From a gamma proteobacterium NOR5-3 (GTDB lineage Bacteria; Pseudomonadota; Gammaproteobacteria; Pseudomonadales; Halieaceae): a stretch of DNA of 64,000 bases. Made by a program: the position numbers and the translations under genes. The stretch is from contig DS999405.1 of assembly GCA_000158155.1 (NCBI GenBank), positions 957,623-1,021,622 of the forward strand, given 5' to 3'. The notes under the pieces are model-generated. The model worked only from the letters and a program-made list of their open reading frames with translations, did not search any database and had not been told where the DNA came from. Shown one piece after another: positions 46,322 to 54,144 of the stretch. The stretch's first letter is position 1, and every line of letters starts with the position of its first letter.

Positions 46322-47403
46322 GCAACGACCCTCGATTGTTTAAAGTAGCTAATGGTCAGCAAGGGAATGACATAGACCACAGCAAAGCCAACCGCCATGG
46401 CTGAATAACCCTTTGCGATCAGAGAAATGATCCCCAACGACGCAAGCGCCGCACTAACGCCCAGTGCCCCCATGGCAATCAGGGCGCGAAGCCAATGACT
46501 CATACCGTCGTCCTTCTGAGGCGTCAGCGCAAACTCTACGCGCTCAATAACACCTTGAACGAGACCCGCACCGGTTTGCGCCAGAGTGCCCAGCAAGGCA
46601 ATCAGATACAGCGGCAACATCCAGGAAGGCGCGTAATGTTCAATCATCCAATACACCGGCACGGGCTCTTCGAGGATTGACGGCAAGCCTAAAGAGAAAC
46701 TGATATGAAACATCGCAGCCGGAAGCATGATCAGCACAGCGGTTACCACGCCACACCCCAGGGCCTCTTTGCGCGTTTCAAGCCCCCGCACGGCAAACAG
46801 CAATACCGGCGCAAGGGCGACGTTGTAAAGCGCGTACAGCGCCCCACCGGCCGCAGCCCCAGGCTCGCCCGCAGTCGTGATTTGGACGCTCAGCGTGTGC
46901 GCGTCGAATTGCTGCAACACAAAGAAAAAGTACAGCAAAAACACGCCGTACATGGCGAACATCCACCCGGTGAGTATGCGTTCAAGAATCTGCCGCCCAA
47001 AAAACACCATGGCAGCCACCAGAACCAGCATTAATGCAAGGCCGAGCTCCGGGGGAACCTGAAATCTGGACGAAAGAATATTACTGGCGGCAGAGCTTAG
47101 AACCCCCAACACCAAAAGAAATAGCAGTAGATAAAGAAGCTCAAAGGTCCACCAAAAAGGACCGATGAGTTCACGAAAAAACGTCTGGTACTCATAGGCG
47201 CCCATACGTCGCGCAAAATCGAAGGTCATTGCAAACACCAAAGCAAACACCAACCCGGCGATCGCTATCCCGATCAAGCCACCGCCAATCCCGTAACGGG
47301 AAAAAAACTCAAGGACTTCGCGACCGGTACCGTATCCCCCACCCATGATGACGGATACGAATACCGCTGGAGGCACGACGTAAACCTGCAGCAGGCGACT
47401 CAT
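46318..47403 (-). CDS. YkvI-like membrane transporter
   Basis: 361 residues with about ten hydrophobic helices. The opening VPPAVFVSVIMGGGYGTGREVLEFFSRYG is characteristic of YkvI-type proteins, distant members of the amino acid-polyamine-organocation (LeuT-like) superfamily, with the glycine-rich break in the first helix. Substrate not known, but the family architecture favours amino acids or small organic ions taken up with sodium or protons. Coupled to the beta-lactamase-like gene by an ATGA overlap and lying 46 bases downstream of a broken TonB receptor, it looks like the inner-membrane step of an uptake route. Confidence 0.8.
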   Translation of the reverse strand: MSRLLQVYVVPPAVFVSVIMGGGYGTGREVLEFFSRYGIGGGLIGIAIAGLVFALVFAMTFDFARRMGAYEYQTFFRELIGPFWWTFELLYLLLFLLVLGVLSSAASNILSSRFQVPPELGLALMLVLVAAMVFFGRQILERILTGWMFAMYGVFLLYFFFVLQQFDAHTLSVQITTAGEPGAAAGGALYALYNVALAPVLLFAVRGLETRKEALGCGVVTAVLIMLPAAMFHISFSLGLPSILEEPVPVYWMIEHYAPSWMLPLYLIALLGTLAQTGAGLVQGVIERVEFALTPQKDDGMSHWLRALIAMGALGVSAALASLGIISLIAKGYSAMAVGFAVVYVIPLLTISYFKQSRVVA

Positions 47404-47449
47404 GAAAAATATCGCCTAACTGCAGTAAACAACATCACCTAGCCTTTCC

Positions 47450-48039
47450 CTAGCGTCCCAAAAAATAGGTGAAAGTCGCACCGTATAACTGAGGATCGCC
47501 CCATACGGTTCGGGGTGTACCGAGGAAGTTGTCATTATTAACCTTGGTGAACTCCTCATCCGTGAGGTTGCGCCCCCACAGCGCCAGTTCCCAATTGCCT
47601 GCAGAAGGCGTATAGGCAGCGCGAGCGCCGAGCAGGCTGTAACTTTCAATCTGATCAACCTCAAGATTCGCAGGATCGGTAAACTGGTCGTCTACCCAAG
47701 TGTAGTCCACATCAAAACTGATACTACCCCCGGCAAGCTGAAGCAGATACTGCGCCGCTAGAAAGTACTTCAACTCCGGTGCATAGGGAAGACTGTTACC
47801 CGAAAAGGCTTCGCCATCGCCGGGATTCTCAAACTCGTCATAAACAGCGTCGATCCAGGTGCCGTTGGCGACAAAACGGAGATTCTGGGTAGGCACCCAT
47901 GTCAACTCCGTCTCAACCCCGGTTACGGACACCTTACCGGCATTCGTTAACTGAAGAGATGTCGCGCCAGACGCACTTTCGAGGAACTGAAACACCTGAT
48001 AGTCGTCATAGCGCATTTCGAAGGCGGCAGCGTTAAGGC
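47450..48039 (-). pseudogene. TonB-dependent receptor, C-terminal remnant interrupted by an IS
   Basis: About 196 codons of the end of an outer-membrane receptor beta-barrel. The strands RLNAAAFEMRYDDYQVFQF, LTNAGKVSVTGVETELTWVP, DVDYTWVDDQF, ALWGRNLTDEEFTKVN and YGATFTYFLGR are typical of the last third of TonB receptors. The reading frame runs through the IS boundary: joining the DNA on either side of the element, less one copy of the target duplication, restores DRFRLNAAAFE. Beyond those few codons the frame meets a TAA, a 14-C run and then an unrelated gene, so the plug and most of the barrel are gone. The IS is thus not the only lesion. Confidence 0.88.
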
Positions 48040-48055
48040 GAGGCTGTGTGAAAAC
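48040..48055 (+). repeat. IS terminal inverted repeat (transposase 3' side)
   Basis: GAGGCTGTGTGAAAAC, the exact reverse complement of the repeat at 49716-49731. AGGC lies directly outside. Confidence 0.93.
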
Positions 48056-48229
48056 CGGCTCCAGCGATAAGCACTGTAAAAACAGTACTATTCAATGGTC
48101 TCTCCATCACTCAGCGGGCATGTCAGCGGCGCGATATTGAAGCAGGTCTTTATGGCTAAAATTTCTTGAACGCCTGTAATGCCGTTTACGCAGCCCTCGA
48201 ACAACGCAAAATAAGGCTAAATACAGCTC

Positions 48230-49669
48230 TTAGGCTCGTATCGCCTCCATTAACGGTACGACGCCCATGATGCTTATCATTCGCCGAAGGTTGTAAGCCA
48301 GGACATGCAAACTCATCTCCGTGCGGACATTCTTAAGCCGCCTCGTCAGGAAATGCGTCGAGCCCATCCAGGCTTTGAGTGCCCCAAAGGGATGTTCTAC
48401 CGTTTGCGATCGCACCGACATCGCATCAGGTGTTTTACGCAATTCCTGATCCATGCTGTCCAGCAGGTCCTCGTGTTCCCACCGCCGTATCCGGCGCTGC
48501 GCGCTCGTCATACATTGTGATTTTAACGCGCAGTTCCTGCACACCGAGACCGGTGCAAAGTACACATGCAGCACGTTGCCTGCTTCAACTGTGTTGAACC
48601 GCCGCTGCAATACTTCCCCAGCCGGGCATCGATACTGATCTGCCGCTTCCTCGTAGTGAAAGTCTTGTTTGCCAAAACGGCCCGCCGCCTTGCTGCCGGA
48701 CGTCAGGATTTTAGGGACCAACACTTGGATACCTGCGTCGTAGCAGTCTTTTATGGCTCTGCCTTTGTAATAACCTCGGTCGGCCAGCACTTTAATTTCG
48801 TCTTGTTGCAGCGTGTGCTGCGCCAGTCCTGCTAACGGGAAGAGTTGATTCCTGTCGACGGCGGCATTGGTGACGTCGTGCGCAACGATCAGCTTGTGCC
48901 TTGTGTCGACGGCCGTTTGAACGTTGTAGCTCACTTGTGAACCCATGCCGCCTTTCTTCATCAGGCGGGAATCCGGGTCGGTCTCAGAGATTTGCTGGTC
49001 GGGGTGCGCGAGTACATCGCGCTCACGCTTTTTTAAATGCTGCATCCGCTCCTTGAGCGCAGCGATCTTCTCTTCCAGTTCCGGCACCTTAGTATCCCGC
49101 ACCGATGGCTCGTCCTTGTCGACGTCGTCCAGCAGCGACAGGTATCGCTCGATGTGCTGCTCTACTCTGGCGATGCGGCGCTTCATACTCGCCTTGGTAT
49201 CGTTCCGATCCTTGCTGTTTACCGCTTTGAACTTGCTGCCATCAATAGCCACGATAGCCTGTGTGAACATCTCCATAGAGCGGCATAGATCAATAAACTC
49301 CCGGCAGACGCGGCGTATGGCTTTGCCGTTGTCCTTCCTGAAATCCGCAATGGTTTTGAAGTCCGGCATCAATCGGCCGGTGAGCCACATCATCTCGACA
49401 TTGCGCTGGGTCTCGCGCTCCAGCCGGCGACTGGATTGAATCCGGTTGAGGTAGCCGTACACGTAGATCTTTAACAGTGATGCCGGATGGTAGCCAGGGC
49501 GGCCGGTGGCTTGCGGTTGAACCCGGTCAAAACCAAGATCAGCCAGGTCGAGTTCTTCAACAAAGGCATCAATGACTCTTACGGGGTTATCGTCTGCGAT
49601 GTAGTCATCGAGCCGTTCGGGAAACAATGTGCCTTGGCTTCGATCTTCGCCTTCTACGAAACGCTTCAT
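48230..49669 (-). CDS. IS1182-family DDE transposase
   Basis: 479 residues. The N-terminal part (GTLFPERLDDYIADDNPVRVID, then RPGYHPASLLKIYVYGYLNR) is the DUF772-type DNA-binding region found in this family. The catalytic triad is visible: Asp in AIVAIDGSKFKAVNS, Asp in VLADRGYYKGRAI, and Glu in TVEHPFGALKAWMG. A coiled-coil rich in Lys/Arg/Glu lies between the first two. C-terminal Cys residues (C-x-x-C-x-L-K-x-x-C) form a likely zinc knuckle. No frameshift or internal stop is present, so it should be functional. Confidence 0.95.
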   Translation of the reverse strand: MKRFVEGEDRSQGTLFPERLDDYIADDNPVRVIDAFVEELDLADLGFDRVQPQATGRPGYHPASLLKIYVYGYLNRIQSSRRLERETQRNVEMMWLTGRLMPDFKTIADFRKDNGKAIRRVCREFIDLCRSMEMFTQAIVAIDGSKFKAVNSKDRNDTKASMKRRIARVEQHIERYLSLLDDVDKDEPSVRDTKVPELEEKIAALKERMQHLKKRERDVLAHPDQQISETDPDSRLMKKGGMGSQVSYNVQTAVDTRHKLIVAHDVTNAAVDRNQLFPLAGLAQHTLQQDEIKVLADRGYYKGRAIKDCYDAGIQVLVPKILTSGSKAAGRFGKQDFHYEEAADQYRCPAGEVLQRRFNTVEAGNVLHVYFAPVSVCRNCALKSQCMTSAQRRIRRWEHEDLLDSMDQELRKTPDAMSVRSQTVEHPFGALKAWMGSTHFLTRRLKNVRTEMSLHVLAYNLRRMISIMGVVPLMEAIRA

Positions 49670-49715
49670 CAGAATCTCGAGTTACTACGACAGCAATAGC
49701 ATATCTCGAAGAGGC

Positions 49716-49731
49716 GTTTTCACACAGCCTC
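49716..49731 (-). repeat. IS terminal inverted repeat (transposase 5' side)
   Basis: GTTTTCACACAGCCTC, exact inverse of the repeat at 48040-48055, 47 bases upstream of the transposase start. It is followed by the second AGGC copy. Confidence 0.93.
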
Positions 49732-49758
49732 AGGCGGAAGCGGTCTTAAGCAATAACT

Positions 49759-49772
49759 CCCCCCCCCCCCCC
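49759..49772. repeat. Poly-C tract of 14 bases
   Basis: Fourteen consecutive C lie between the end of the receptor remnant and the stop codon of the next gene. The run could mark a recombination junction, be length-variable, or be an assembly weak point. No promoter or gene start is near enough to suggest expression switching. Confidence 0.85.
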
Positions 49773-49788
49773 GGTAGCGAACCTATTA

Positions 49789-50529
49789 TCAGAGCTCTCC
49801 ACCCTTGTTCATCGCCTTCGTTAACTCCACAAGAATCATATCCACGACTGCAATCAATGGCGCCACGTCTCGCCGAGCAAGACTCTCGTACGTGAACCTC
49901 TCAAGAGCGATATTCAAGAACTCCTGATCAGCTTCGACAGTCAAACGCGTCGGGCTGGTAAAAAGTTCATCGGGCAGTGTTCCAAACGCTGGGTTGTAGC
50001 GTTGGAAGATAGCGATGAAGGGGGCCAGGTCAGTTCTGGAGGCCAGAAATGGCGTCCACCTCTCTGTCGCAATTCTGAGGAGCCTCTGCTCTTCCTCTTG
50101 CAACTCCTCCACCAAACCAGGCCACGAGAGCAAAAGATCGGCCAAGCGGCCATTGTCGATGAGCCTAGCTCCCCCCCCATTTACGAACACATCGACTGCG
50201 CCAGTTCCGGGTTGAAATGTGCGCGAGCCGATAAAAGTGAACGCAATGTCCGCGTCAAGTTGGTCGTTAATCGCTACCGCATCGCCAGCCGATACAGATG
50301 CCAGGAGCCTCCACGCCGCCCGCTGGCGGAAGGCGTGCTCCTCCTCCACTGACTCTAATTCGGGCTTTATCGCTTCGAAGTCAGCATGCAGCCGTTGAAG
50401 TAGGGCCAGCCTTGCCTTCTGGTCCCCTCGATTGTCCCACCAGGCATCGATGGAAAATGCCAATAAAATGCTGACAACAATAGCCACCGACTCCAGAGTC
50501 AGTTTTTTCCAAGGTCTGCTTTCGGCCAC
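49789..50529 (-). CDS. Membrane-anchored protein of unknown function (SIDAWWD family, copy 1)
   Basis: About 246 residues from the GTG at 50529, which follows GGGGGGAGGG at normal spacing. One N-terminal membrane helix carries the motif VAIVVSILLAFSIDAWWDNRGDQ; the rest is a soluble, mostly helical domain with charged heptad-like stretches (ELESVEEEHAFRQRA, LVEELQEEEQRLLRI). It resembles DUF6090-type proteins, which are not functionally known. A paralogue with the same N-terminal motif lies upstream at 50814-51557. Location of the large domain (cytoplasm or periplasm) cannot be settled by sight. Confidence 0.7.
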   Translation of the reverse strand: MAESRPWKKLTLESVAIVVSILLAFSIDAWWDNRGDQKARLALLQRLHADFEAIKPELESVEEEHAFRQRAAWRLLASVSAGDAVAINDQLDADIAFTFIGSRTFQPGTGAVDVFVNGGGARLIDNGRLADLLLSWPGLVEELQEEEQRLLRIATERWTPFLASRTDLAPFIAIFQRYNPAFGTLPDELFTSPTRLTVEADQEFLNIALERFTYESLARRDVAPLIAVVDMILVELTKAMNKGGEL

Positions 50530-50813
50530 GTCTGCCCTCCCCCCCACACGTAGTGCAACAGACTAAGGTTACTTGAGAAATAATACAGAGTCGCGGTTGG
50601 GTCGGAAGTCGTCACTCACTGGCGATCCCATGAAAGTCTGCTCCAAAAGAGACCTGCGGGCCCACCCCTTGTTGCAGAACGGTAGCGATTGAGAGGCTTT
50701 GACCATCGTGGCAGTCTCTCGCCTGCAAATGACGCCAAAAGTCAGCGTGCGCTACCTTCTTTCATCATGTTCTCGACAATCTCCAGCGTATCGAAGCGTC
50801 ATGGATCGCCTCA
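50530..50813. other. Gap between the two paralogues, no confident gene
   Basis: 284 bases with no gene that I can support. Reading the minus strand there are short open stretches with protein-like composition ending in stops (one ends ENMMKEGSAR), which may be decayed gene fragments, but no family is recognised. The promoter of copy 1 should lie in its left half. Confidence 0.4.
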
Positions 50814-51557
50814 TCAGTCCTCGCCGAGCTGCCTGGCGACCAGTGCCAGTATGGCAAGGAATTCAATTTCCATCTGTTCGAGACTGCTCAGACAACTTTC
50901 ATAGCGGACCCAGCTTGTCAGGGCGAGGCTGCGCACACGAGGATCTGATACGTGGCGCCACAGCGTGGTCTCGCGCGGAAGCACCGGGAGCTGGCGGATG
51001 TCACGACTCAGACGGGCGAGCAGGCGGCTCACATCGATTTCCAGCATATTCATCGCTTCGGTGATTTGCGTGACGTTGCTGGCGAGAACTAACTGCTCAC
51101 GTTCGAGGTTCGCTACCAGAGCTAGTAGTCGGGTTGTGCGCTCGATGAGTTCCGGATTGTCGACGTAGGACAGGTCACCACCCCTGAGGAGCGCCTGCAA
51201 CGATCCAAGCGGCGCGTCGAAGGAAGGGGTGAAGAATAGACGGGTACTGAGTTCATCTATCCGAGAGGCATCAGTAGCCTCTGGCCGCGATCCGTCAGCC
51301 AGTGCAAGAAATTTCGCAGTGCCCTCCAGACCATCCGCCATGCCGCTGCGTACGCGCCCCAACTCAGTCCGCGCAGCGATAGCGTCGCTTCGAATCGCCA
51401 TTAGCATCGCCTGCCGTGCGCGTGCCTCCTGGCGGTCATCCCACCAGGCATCGATAGAAAACGCTGCAAGAATCGAGAGAACGATCACCATCGCCTCGAC
51501 GGCAAGGCGACGAGCCACGGGGGGCGTGTCCTCGGTGGGGCCTTTGGCATCCGACAT
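50814..51557 (-). CDS. Membrane-anchored protein of unknown function (SIDAWWD family, copy 2)
   Basis: 247 residues from the ATG at 51557, preceded by GAGGAGAG; a longer frame to 51695 has no family character. The N-terminal helix reads EAMVIVLSILAAFSIDAWWDDRQEARARQ, matching copy 1 almost residue for residue, while the remaining ~200 residues are much more diverged but of similar helical type (LEREQLVLASNVTQITEAM, MEIEFLAILALVARQLGED). A pair of such paralogues suggests an old duplication or a hetero-oligomer. 284 bases separate the two. No catalytic motif is visible. Confidence 0.7.
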   Translation of the reverse strand: MSDAKGPTEDTPPVARRLAVEAMVIVLSILAAFSIDAWWDDRQEARARQAMLMAIRSDAIAARTELGRVRSGMADGLEGTAKFLALADGSRPEATDASRIDELSTRLFFTPSFDAPLGSLQALLRGGDLSYVDNPELIERTTRLLALVANLEREQLVLASNVTQITEAMNMLEIDVSRLLARLSRDIRQLPVLPRETTLWRHVSDPRVRSLALTSWVRYESCLSSLEQMEIEFLAILALVARQLGED

Positions 51558-51757
51558 CGCGTCGCTCTCCTCGCTACGAAAGTTCAGGCTACACCGGAGC
51601 GCGCAACCTGTCTTCTCCAAAAACGGACATTCAACAGAGGCAGATAGACCGACAGTAACGGGCCAACTGCTGCCATTCGACACGCTATCGACCAACGACG
51701 GTTGTCACTTGCGAAGGAGGTCTTTAGGCCATGTTGATTAATGGATGACTCTCGCGC

Positions 51758-52039
51758 CTAATGCAGCACCTCGCCTTCATCAGACTCCTTAAGCACTCCC
51801 TCTGCAATGGACCTGCACAACACTGCAATGTCTTTCGGCGTGGTGGGGAATCGCTCAGCGTAAAGTTGAACAGCCGCACACAGCATCAGGTCAGTGGCAC
51901 GTTCGTCGTCAATACCCTCCTCTTCCTTTGCGGTGCTAATCATCCGCTCAAGGAACAAGTGCATCTTCGCTCCTATACGACTGTCATGCTCCTGCTCTTC
52001 CTCAGAGATTGCATCGGGGTAGTCTCGTTCGTCGGTCAT
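51758..52039 (-). CDS. Small acidic hypothetical protein
   Basis: 93 residues, strongly acidic at both ends (TDERDYPDAISEEEQEHDSR, ESDEGE) with a helical centre (MHLFLERMISTAKEEEGIDDERATDLMLCAAVQLYAERFP). It starts with ATG at 52039; the upstream ribosome site is weak. No family recognised and no membrane helix. The size and helical make-up would suit a regulatory or adaptor protein but this is a guess. Neighbours are the copy-2 membrane protein and the tRNA operon. Confidence 0.5.
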   Translation of the reverse strand: MTDERDYPDAISEEEQEHDSRIGAKMHLFLERMISTAKEEEGIDDERATDLMLCAAVQLYAERFPTTPKDIAVLCRSIAEGVLKESDEGEVLH

Positions 52040-52305
52040 GGGTTAGCGCCAGGCAATGGAATGTGCGGTAAGGCTATCGCTTTTCGTATGCGAGGACATC
52101 TGGGCGTGGTTGGCGATGTTCCAGGGTTAGCAGTCGAGAGATTGGATAGGACAGACCCCACCCCTAAAAAGACATTGGGTCTTAACCCATTGTGGATGGG
52201 ATGGCATCATCAACAGGGTCTAATGAAAACCGGTCATCCCCCCTTAAGTGGATAGAGCCCGCTATTTCAGCGTGTTGCGCAATGTTTCACTACGATGCAA
52301 AAAGG

Positions 52306-52382
52306 TGGCGGAGCGGACGGGACTCGAACCCGCGACCCCCGGCGTGACAGGCCGGTATTCTAACCAACTGAACTACCGCTCC
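52306..52382 (-). tRNA. tRNA-Asp (GTC)
   Basis: 77 bases including an encoded CCA. Acceptor stem GGAGCGG / CCGCTCC, D-loop AGTTCAGTTGGTTAGA, anticodon loop CTGTCAC with anticodon GTC, T-loop GTTCGAGTC, discriminator G. Second gene of a tRNA-Val/tRNA-Asp operon, 72 bases downstream of tRNA-Val, with a T run (CTTTTTG) just after the CCA. Confidence 0.97.
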
Positions 52383-52454
52383 AAGGTAGACAACGCGACA
52401 ACCACTTTGCTTTTTTCCCTGAGGAAAACTGGCTTCAAAACACCGTTAGCAACG

Positions 52455-52530
52455 TGGTGGGTGATGACGGGATCGAACCGCCGACCCTCTGCTTGTAAGG
52501 CAGATGCTCTCCCAGCTGAGCTAATCACCC
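52455..52530 (-). tRNA. tRNA-Val (TAC)
   Basis: 76 bases including an encoded CCA. Acceptor GGGTGAT / ATCACCC, D-loop AGCTCAGCTGGGAGAGC, anticodon loop CTTACAA with anticodon TAC, T-loop GTTCGATCC, discriminator A. Nearly identical in layout to E. coli tRNA-Val(TAC). First gene of the operon. Confidence 0.97.
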
Positions 52531-52545
52531 GCGTTGGAGGGGCGC

Positions 52546-52573
52546 ATTATAGAGCCTTGCCTTTGCCTGTCAA
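52546..52573 (-). promoter_or_regulatory. Consensus sigma-70 promoter of the tRNA operon
   Basis: On the minus strand, TTGACA (52568-52573) and TATAAT (52546-52551), both exact consensus, are separated by 16 bases. The -10 is followed by GCGCCCC, a GC-rich discriminator typical of stable-RNA promoters under stringent control. The tRNA-Val 5' end is 16 bases beyond the -10. Confidence 0.88.
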
Positions 52574-52742
52574 CGGATTTTACCTCCAGGATTAAACATC
52601 GCTATCTGCAACGCCATATTGTCTGTAAATACAGCAAAAGATCCTGCAAAAAGCCGGTGATTCTGCATAAAGCCCGCACCCAAGTCTTTCAATTCACTGC
52701 GCATCGGTTGAACATACGCGGGTTTTGATTGGGACATATCTG

Positions 52743-53096
52743 ATGGAAATCTTTAAGGACTTTCACTTTGAGGCGGCACATCGTTTGCCCAAGGTGCCGG
52801 CGGGACATAAATGCGAAAGACTGCACGGTCATTCTTTTCAATTGCGCGTCTACGTAGCAGGCGAGCCCGGTGAGGCAACTGGCTGGATCATGGACTTTGG
52901 CGATATCAAAGCGGCGTGCAAGCCGGTGATCGCGCAACTGGATCACTACTACCTGAATGATATCGAAGGACTGGAAAACCCCACCAGCGAAAACCTCTGT
53001 CGCTGGATATGGGAGCGCCTTCTGCCCGCGCTGCCTACTTTGTCCGGCGTTGAGATCAGAGAAACCTGCACGTCAGGGTGTGTCTATCGTGGTTGA
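52743..53096 (+). CDS. queD: 6-carboxy-tetrahydropterin synthase (QueD/PTPS family)
   Basis: 117 residues from the ATG at 52743. The zinc ligands are His in HFEAAHRLP and the two His of LHGHSFQL; the catalytic Cys is in [11 protein letters not shown]. The partner residues Asp-His are in [10 protein letters not shown], and the substrate-binding Glu in [14 protein letters not shown]. This makes 6-carboxytetrahydropterin from dihydroneopterin triphosphate in queuosine synthesis. No other queuosine gene is close. The start is supported by the conserved [15 protein letters not shown]; no strong ribosome site is seen. Confidence 0.93.
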   Translation: MEIFKDFHFEAAHRLPKVPAGHKCERLHGHSFQLRVYVAGEPGEATGWIMDFGDIKAACKPVIAQLDHYYLNDIEGLENPTSENLCRWIWERLLPALPTLSGVEIRETCTSGCVYRG

Positions 53097-53512
53097 CGTC
53101 CAGGTCTGAGGACACGAGCTTGCTACAACGTTACCAGTCAGCCGAGTGTTACTGCTCTGTTGGTTACCTGAAGTAGCACGGCAAAATTGTTATGCACAGC
53201 AATGATGCACATGACAGCAATATTGAAGTTACATGACATGGCGCAGGTTCGCTCTAACAAACCCTCCTTAACATACTGTTTTTTATAATATTAATTACAT
53301 TGTTCGAATTTTGACCAGCGCACCAAACATGCCGCAACGCTTGGGATTACGGGCATGCTAAACAAATTGTGCACTGCTTTATCCACAGGTTTTGTGGACA
53401 ACATGGACTAAATGGATGAATAGACAATCAATTCGGACCTGCAACCCCTCTGCCATGCATCATTCGCATTGAGGCAAGTGACCGTGAAACGTATGCGGCC
53501 CCCTACGAACCC
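53097..53512. other. 416-base AT-rich gap with paired DnaA boxes
   Basis: No gene is supported here. The middle part (about 53265-53310) is unusually AT-rich (TTTTTTATAATATTAATTAC) within otherwise GC-rich DNA. It is followed 70-90 bases later by two DnaA-box-like sites facing each other. The left part has no recognisable structure. Confidence 0.6.
53379..53401. promoter_or_regulatory. Inverted pair of DnaA boxes
   Basis: TTATCCACA (53379-53387, perfect consensus, plus strand) and TGTGGACAA (53393-53401, complement TTGTCCACA, one deviation) are 5 bases apart. Paired boxes beside AT-rich DNA resemble a DnaA titration or regulatory site; without the other features of oriC no origin is claimed. 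Confidence 0.5.
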
Positions 53513-54136
53513 ATGAATTTCCTGGAATGGTTGAGTTTGGCCAGCCTCTGCTTTGCAGGAGCGGCCTCCCCGGGACCGAGTCTTGCGGTTATTGTCAGCG
53601 CCAGCCTCGCAGGCGGCAAACGCAGCGGACTGGCAGCCGCCTGGGCCCATGCCATCGGCGTCGGACTCTACGCCGCGCTTACGGTACTGGGACTCACTGC
53701 CCTGCTCGCTGCGGCGGGTTGGTTATTTGTCGGCCTGCAGAGCGCGGGAGCAATCTATCTTTTGTGGCTGGCCTGGGGCCTGTGGCGAAGTGCCACGTCA
53801 GCATCAATGAGTGACGAGCCCGCCACAACAAACGTCAAGTCCTGGGCGCGAAATGGATTTGCCATCGCTTTTCTCAACCCCAAGCTCGCAATCTTTATGC
53901 TGGCTCTGTTCAGTCAGTTCATACGACCGGACGCCACTGTGGCAGCTCAGGCTATTCTGATTGCGACAGCAACGCTGATTGACGGACTCTGGTATACGCT
54001 CATCACACTGGTTTTTACGCGGGGAAAATGGATCTCAGCGCTTAGGAGCAACGCGGCAAAAATAGACCGGCTCTTCGCAGTACTACTGTCACTGGTGGCC
54101 CTGGTAATACTGGCAAGAGTGCTTTCTTCTTTTTAA
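53513..54136 (+). CDS. LysE/RhtB-family amino acid exporter
   Basis: 207 residues with six hydrophobic helices. The family start is recognisable as CFAGAASPGPSLAVIVSASLAGGKRSGLAAAWAHAIGVG (conserved P-G-P and the G-x-x-x-G-x-x-x-A-x-G motif), and the centre has FLNPKLAIFMLALFSQF, the LysE/RhtB signature. Such exporters move amino acids or homoserine lactones out of the cell. The start ATG at 53513 lacks a strong ribosome site. The 3' end is 8 bases from the convergent DUF3301 gene. Confidence 0.9.
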   Translation: MNFLEWLSLASLCFAGAASPGPSLAVIVSASLAGGKRSGLAAAWAHAIGVGLYAALTVLGLTALLAAAGWLFVGLQSAGAIYLLWLAWGLWRSATSASMSDEPATTNVKSWARNGFAIAFLNPKLAIFMLALFSQFIRPDATVAAQAILIATATLIDGLWYTLITLVFTRGKWISALRSNAAKIDRLFAVLLSLVALVILARVLSSF

Positions 54137-54144
54137 CGGCTCTC

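Larger units (their letters stand above)
48040..49731 (-). mobile_element. Complete IS1182-family insertion sequence
   Basis: A 1692-bp element bounded by exact 16-bp inverted repeats (GAGGCTGTGTGAAAAC) and flanked by a 4-bp direct repeat AGGC (48036-48039 and 49732-49735), the target-site duplication. It contains one transposase gene on the minus strand, 190 bases from the left repeat and 47 bases from the right. All parts look intact, so insertion may be recent. No second copy is present in the window. Confidence 0.93.

Noticed and set aside
49759-49772. 14-C tract as a phase-variation switch
   Set aside because: It lies after the stop of a receptor remnant and downstream of the next gene's stop, with no coding region or promoter for slippage to switch.
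50530-50813. Decayed gene between the two SIDAWWD paralogues
   Set aside because: Short open stretches look protein-like but no family could be recognised and no start site is convincing.
52306-52530. Integration site of a genomic island at the tRNA genes
   Set aside because: No integrase and no direct repeat of the tRNA 3' end was found in the accessory DNA to the left; the location is suggestive only.
52590-52640. LexA-type SOS box (CTGTAAATACAG) upstream of queD
   Set aside because: The half-sites are separated by only 4 bases where LexA of Gammaproteobacteria needs 8.
53097-53512. Chromosomal origin of replication
   Set aside because: Only two boxes, no dnaA/dnaN/gidA/parAB genes nearby, and no repeated AT-rich 13-mers.
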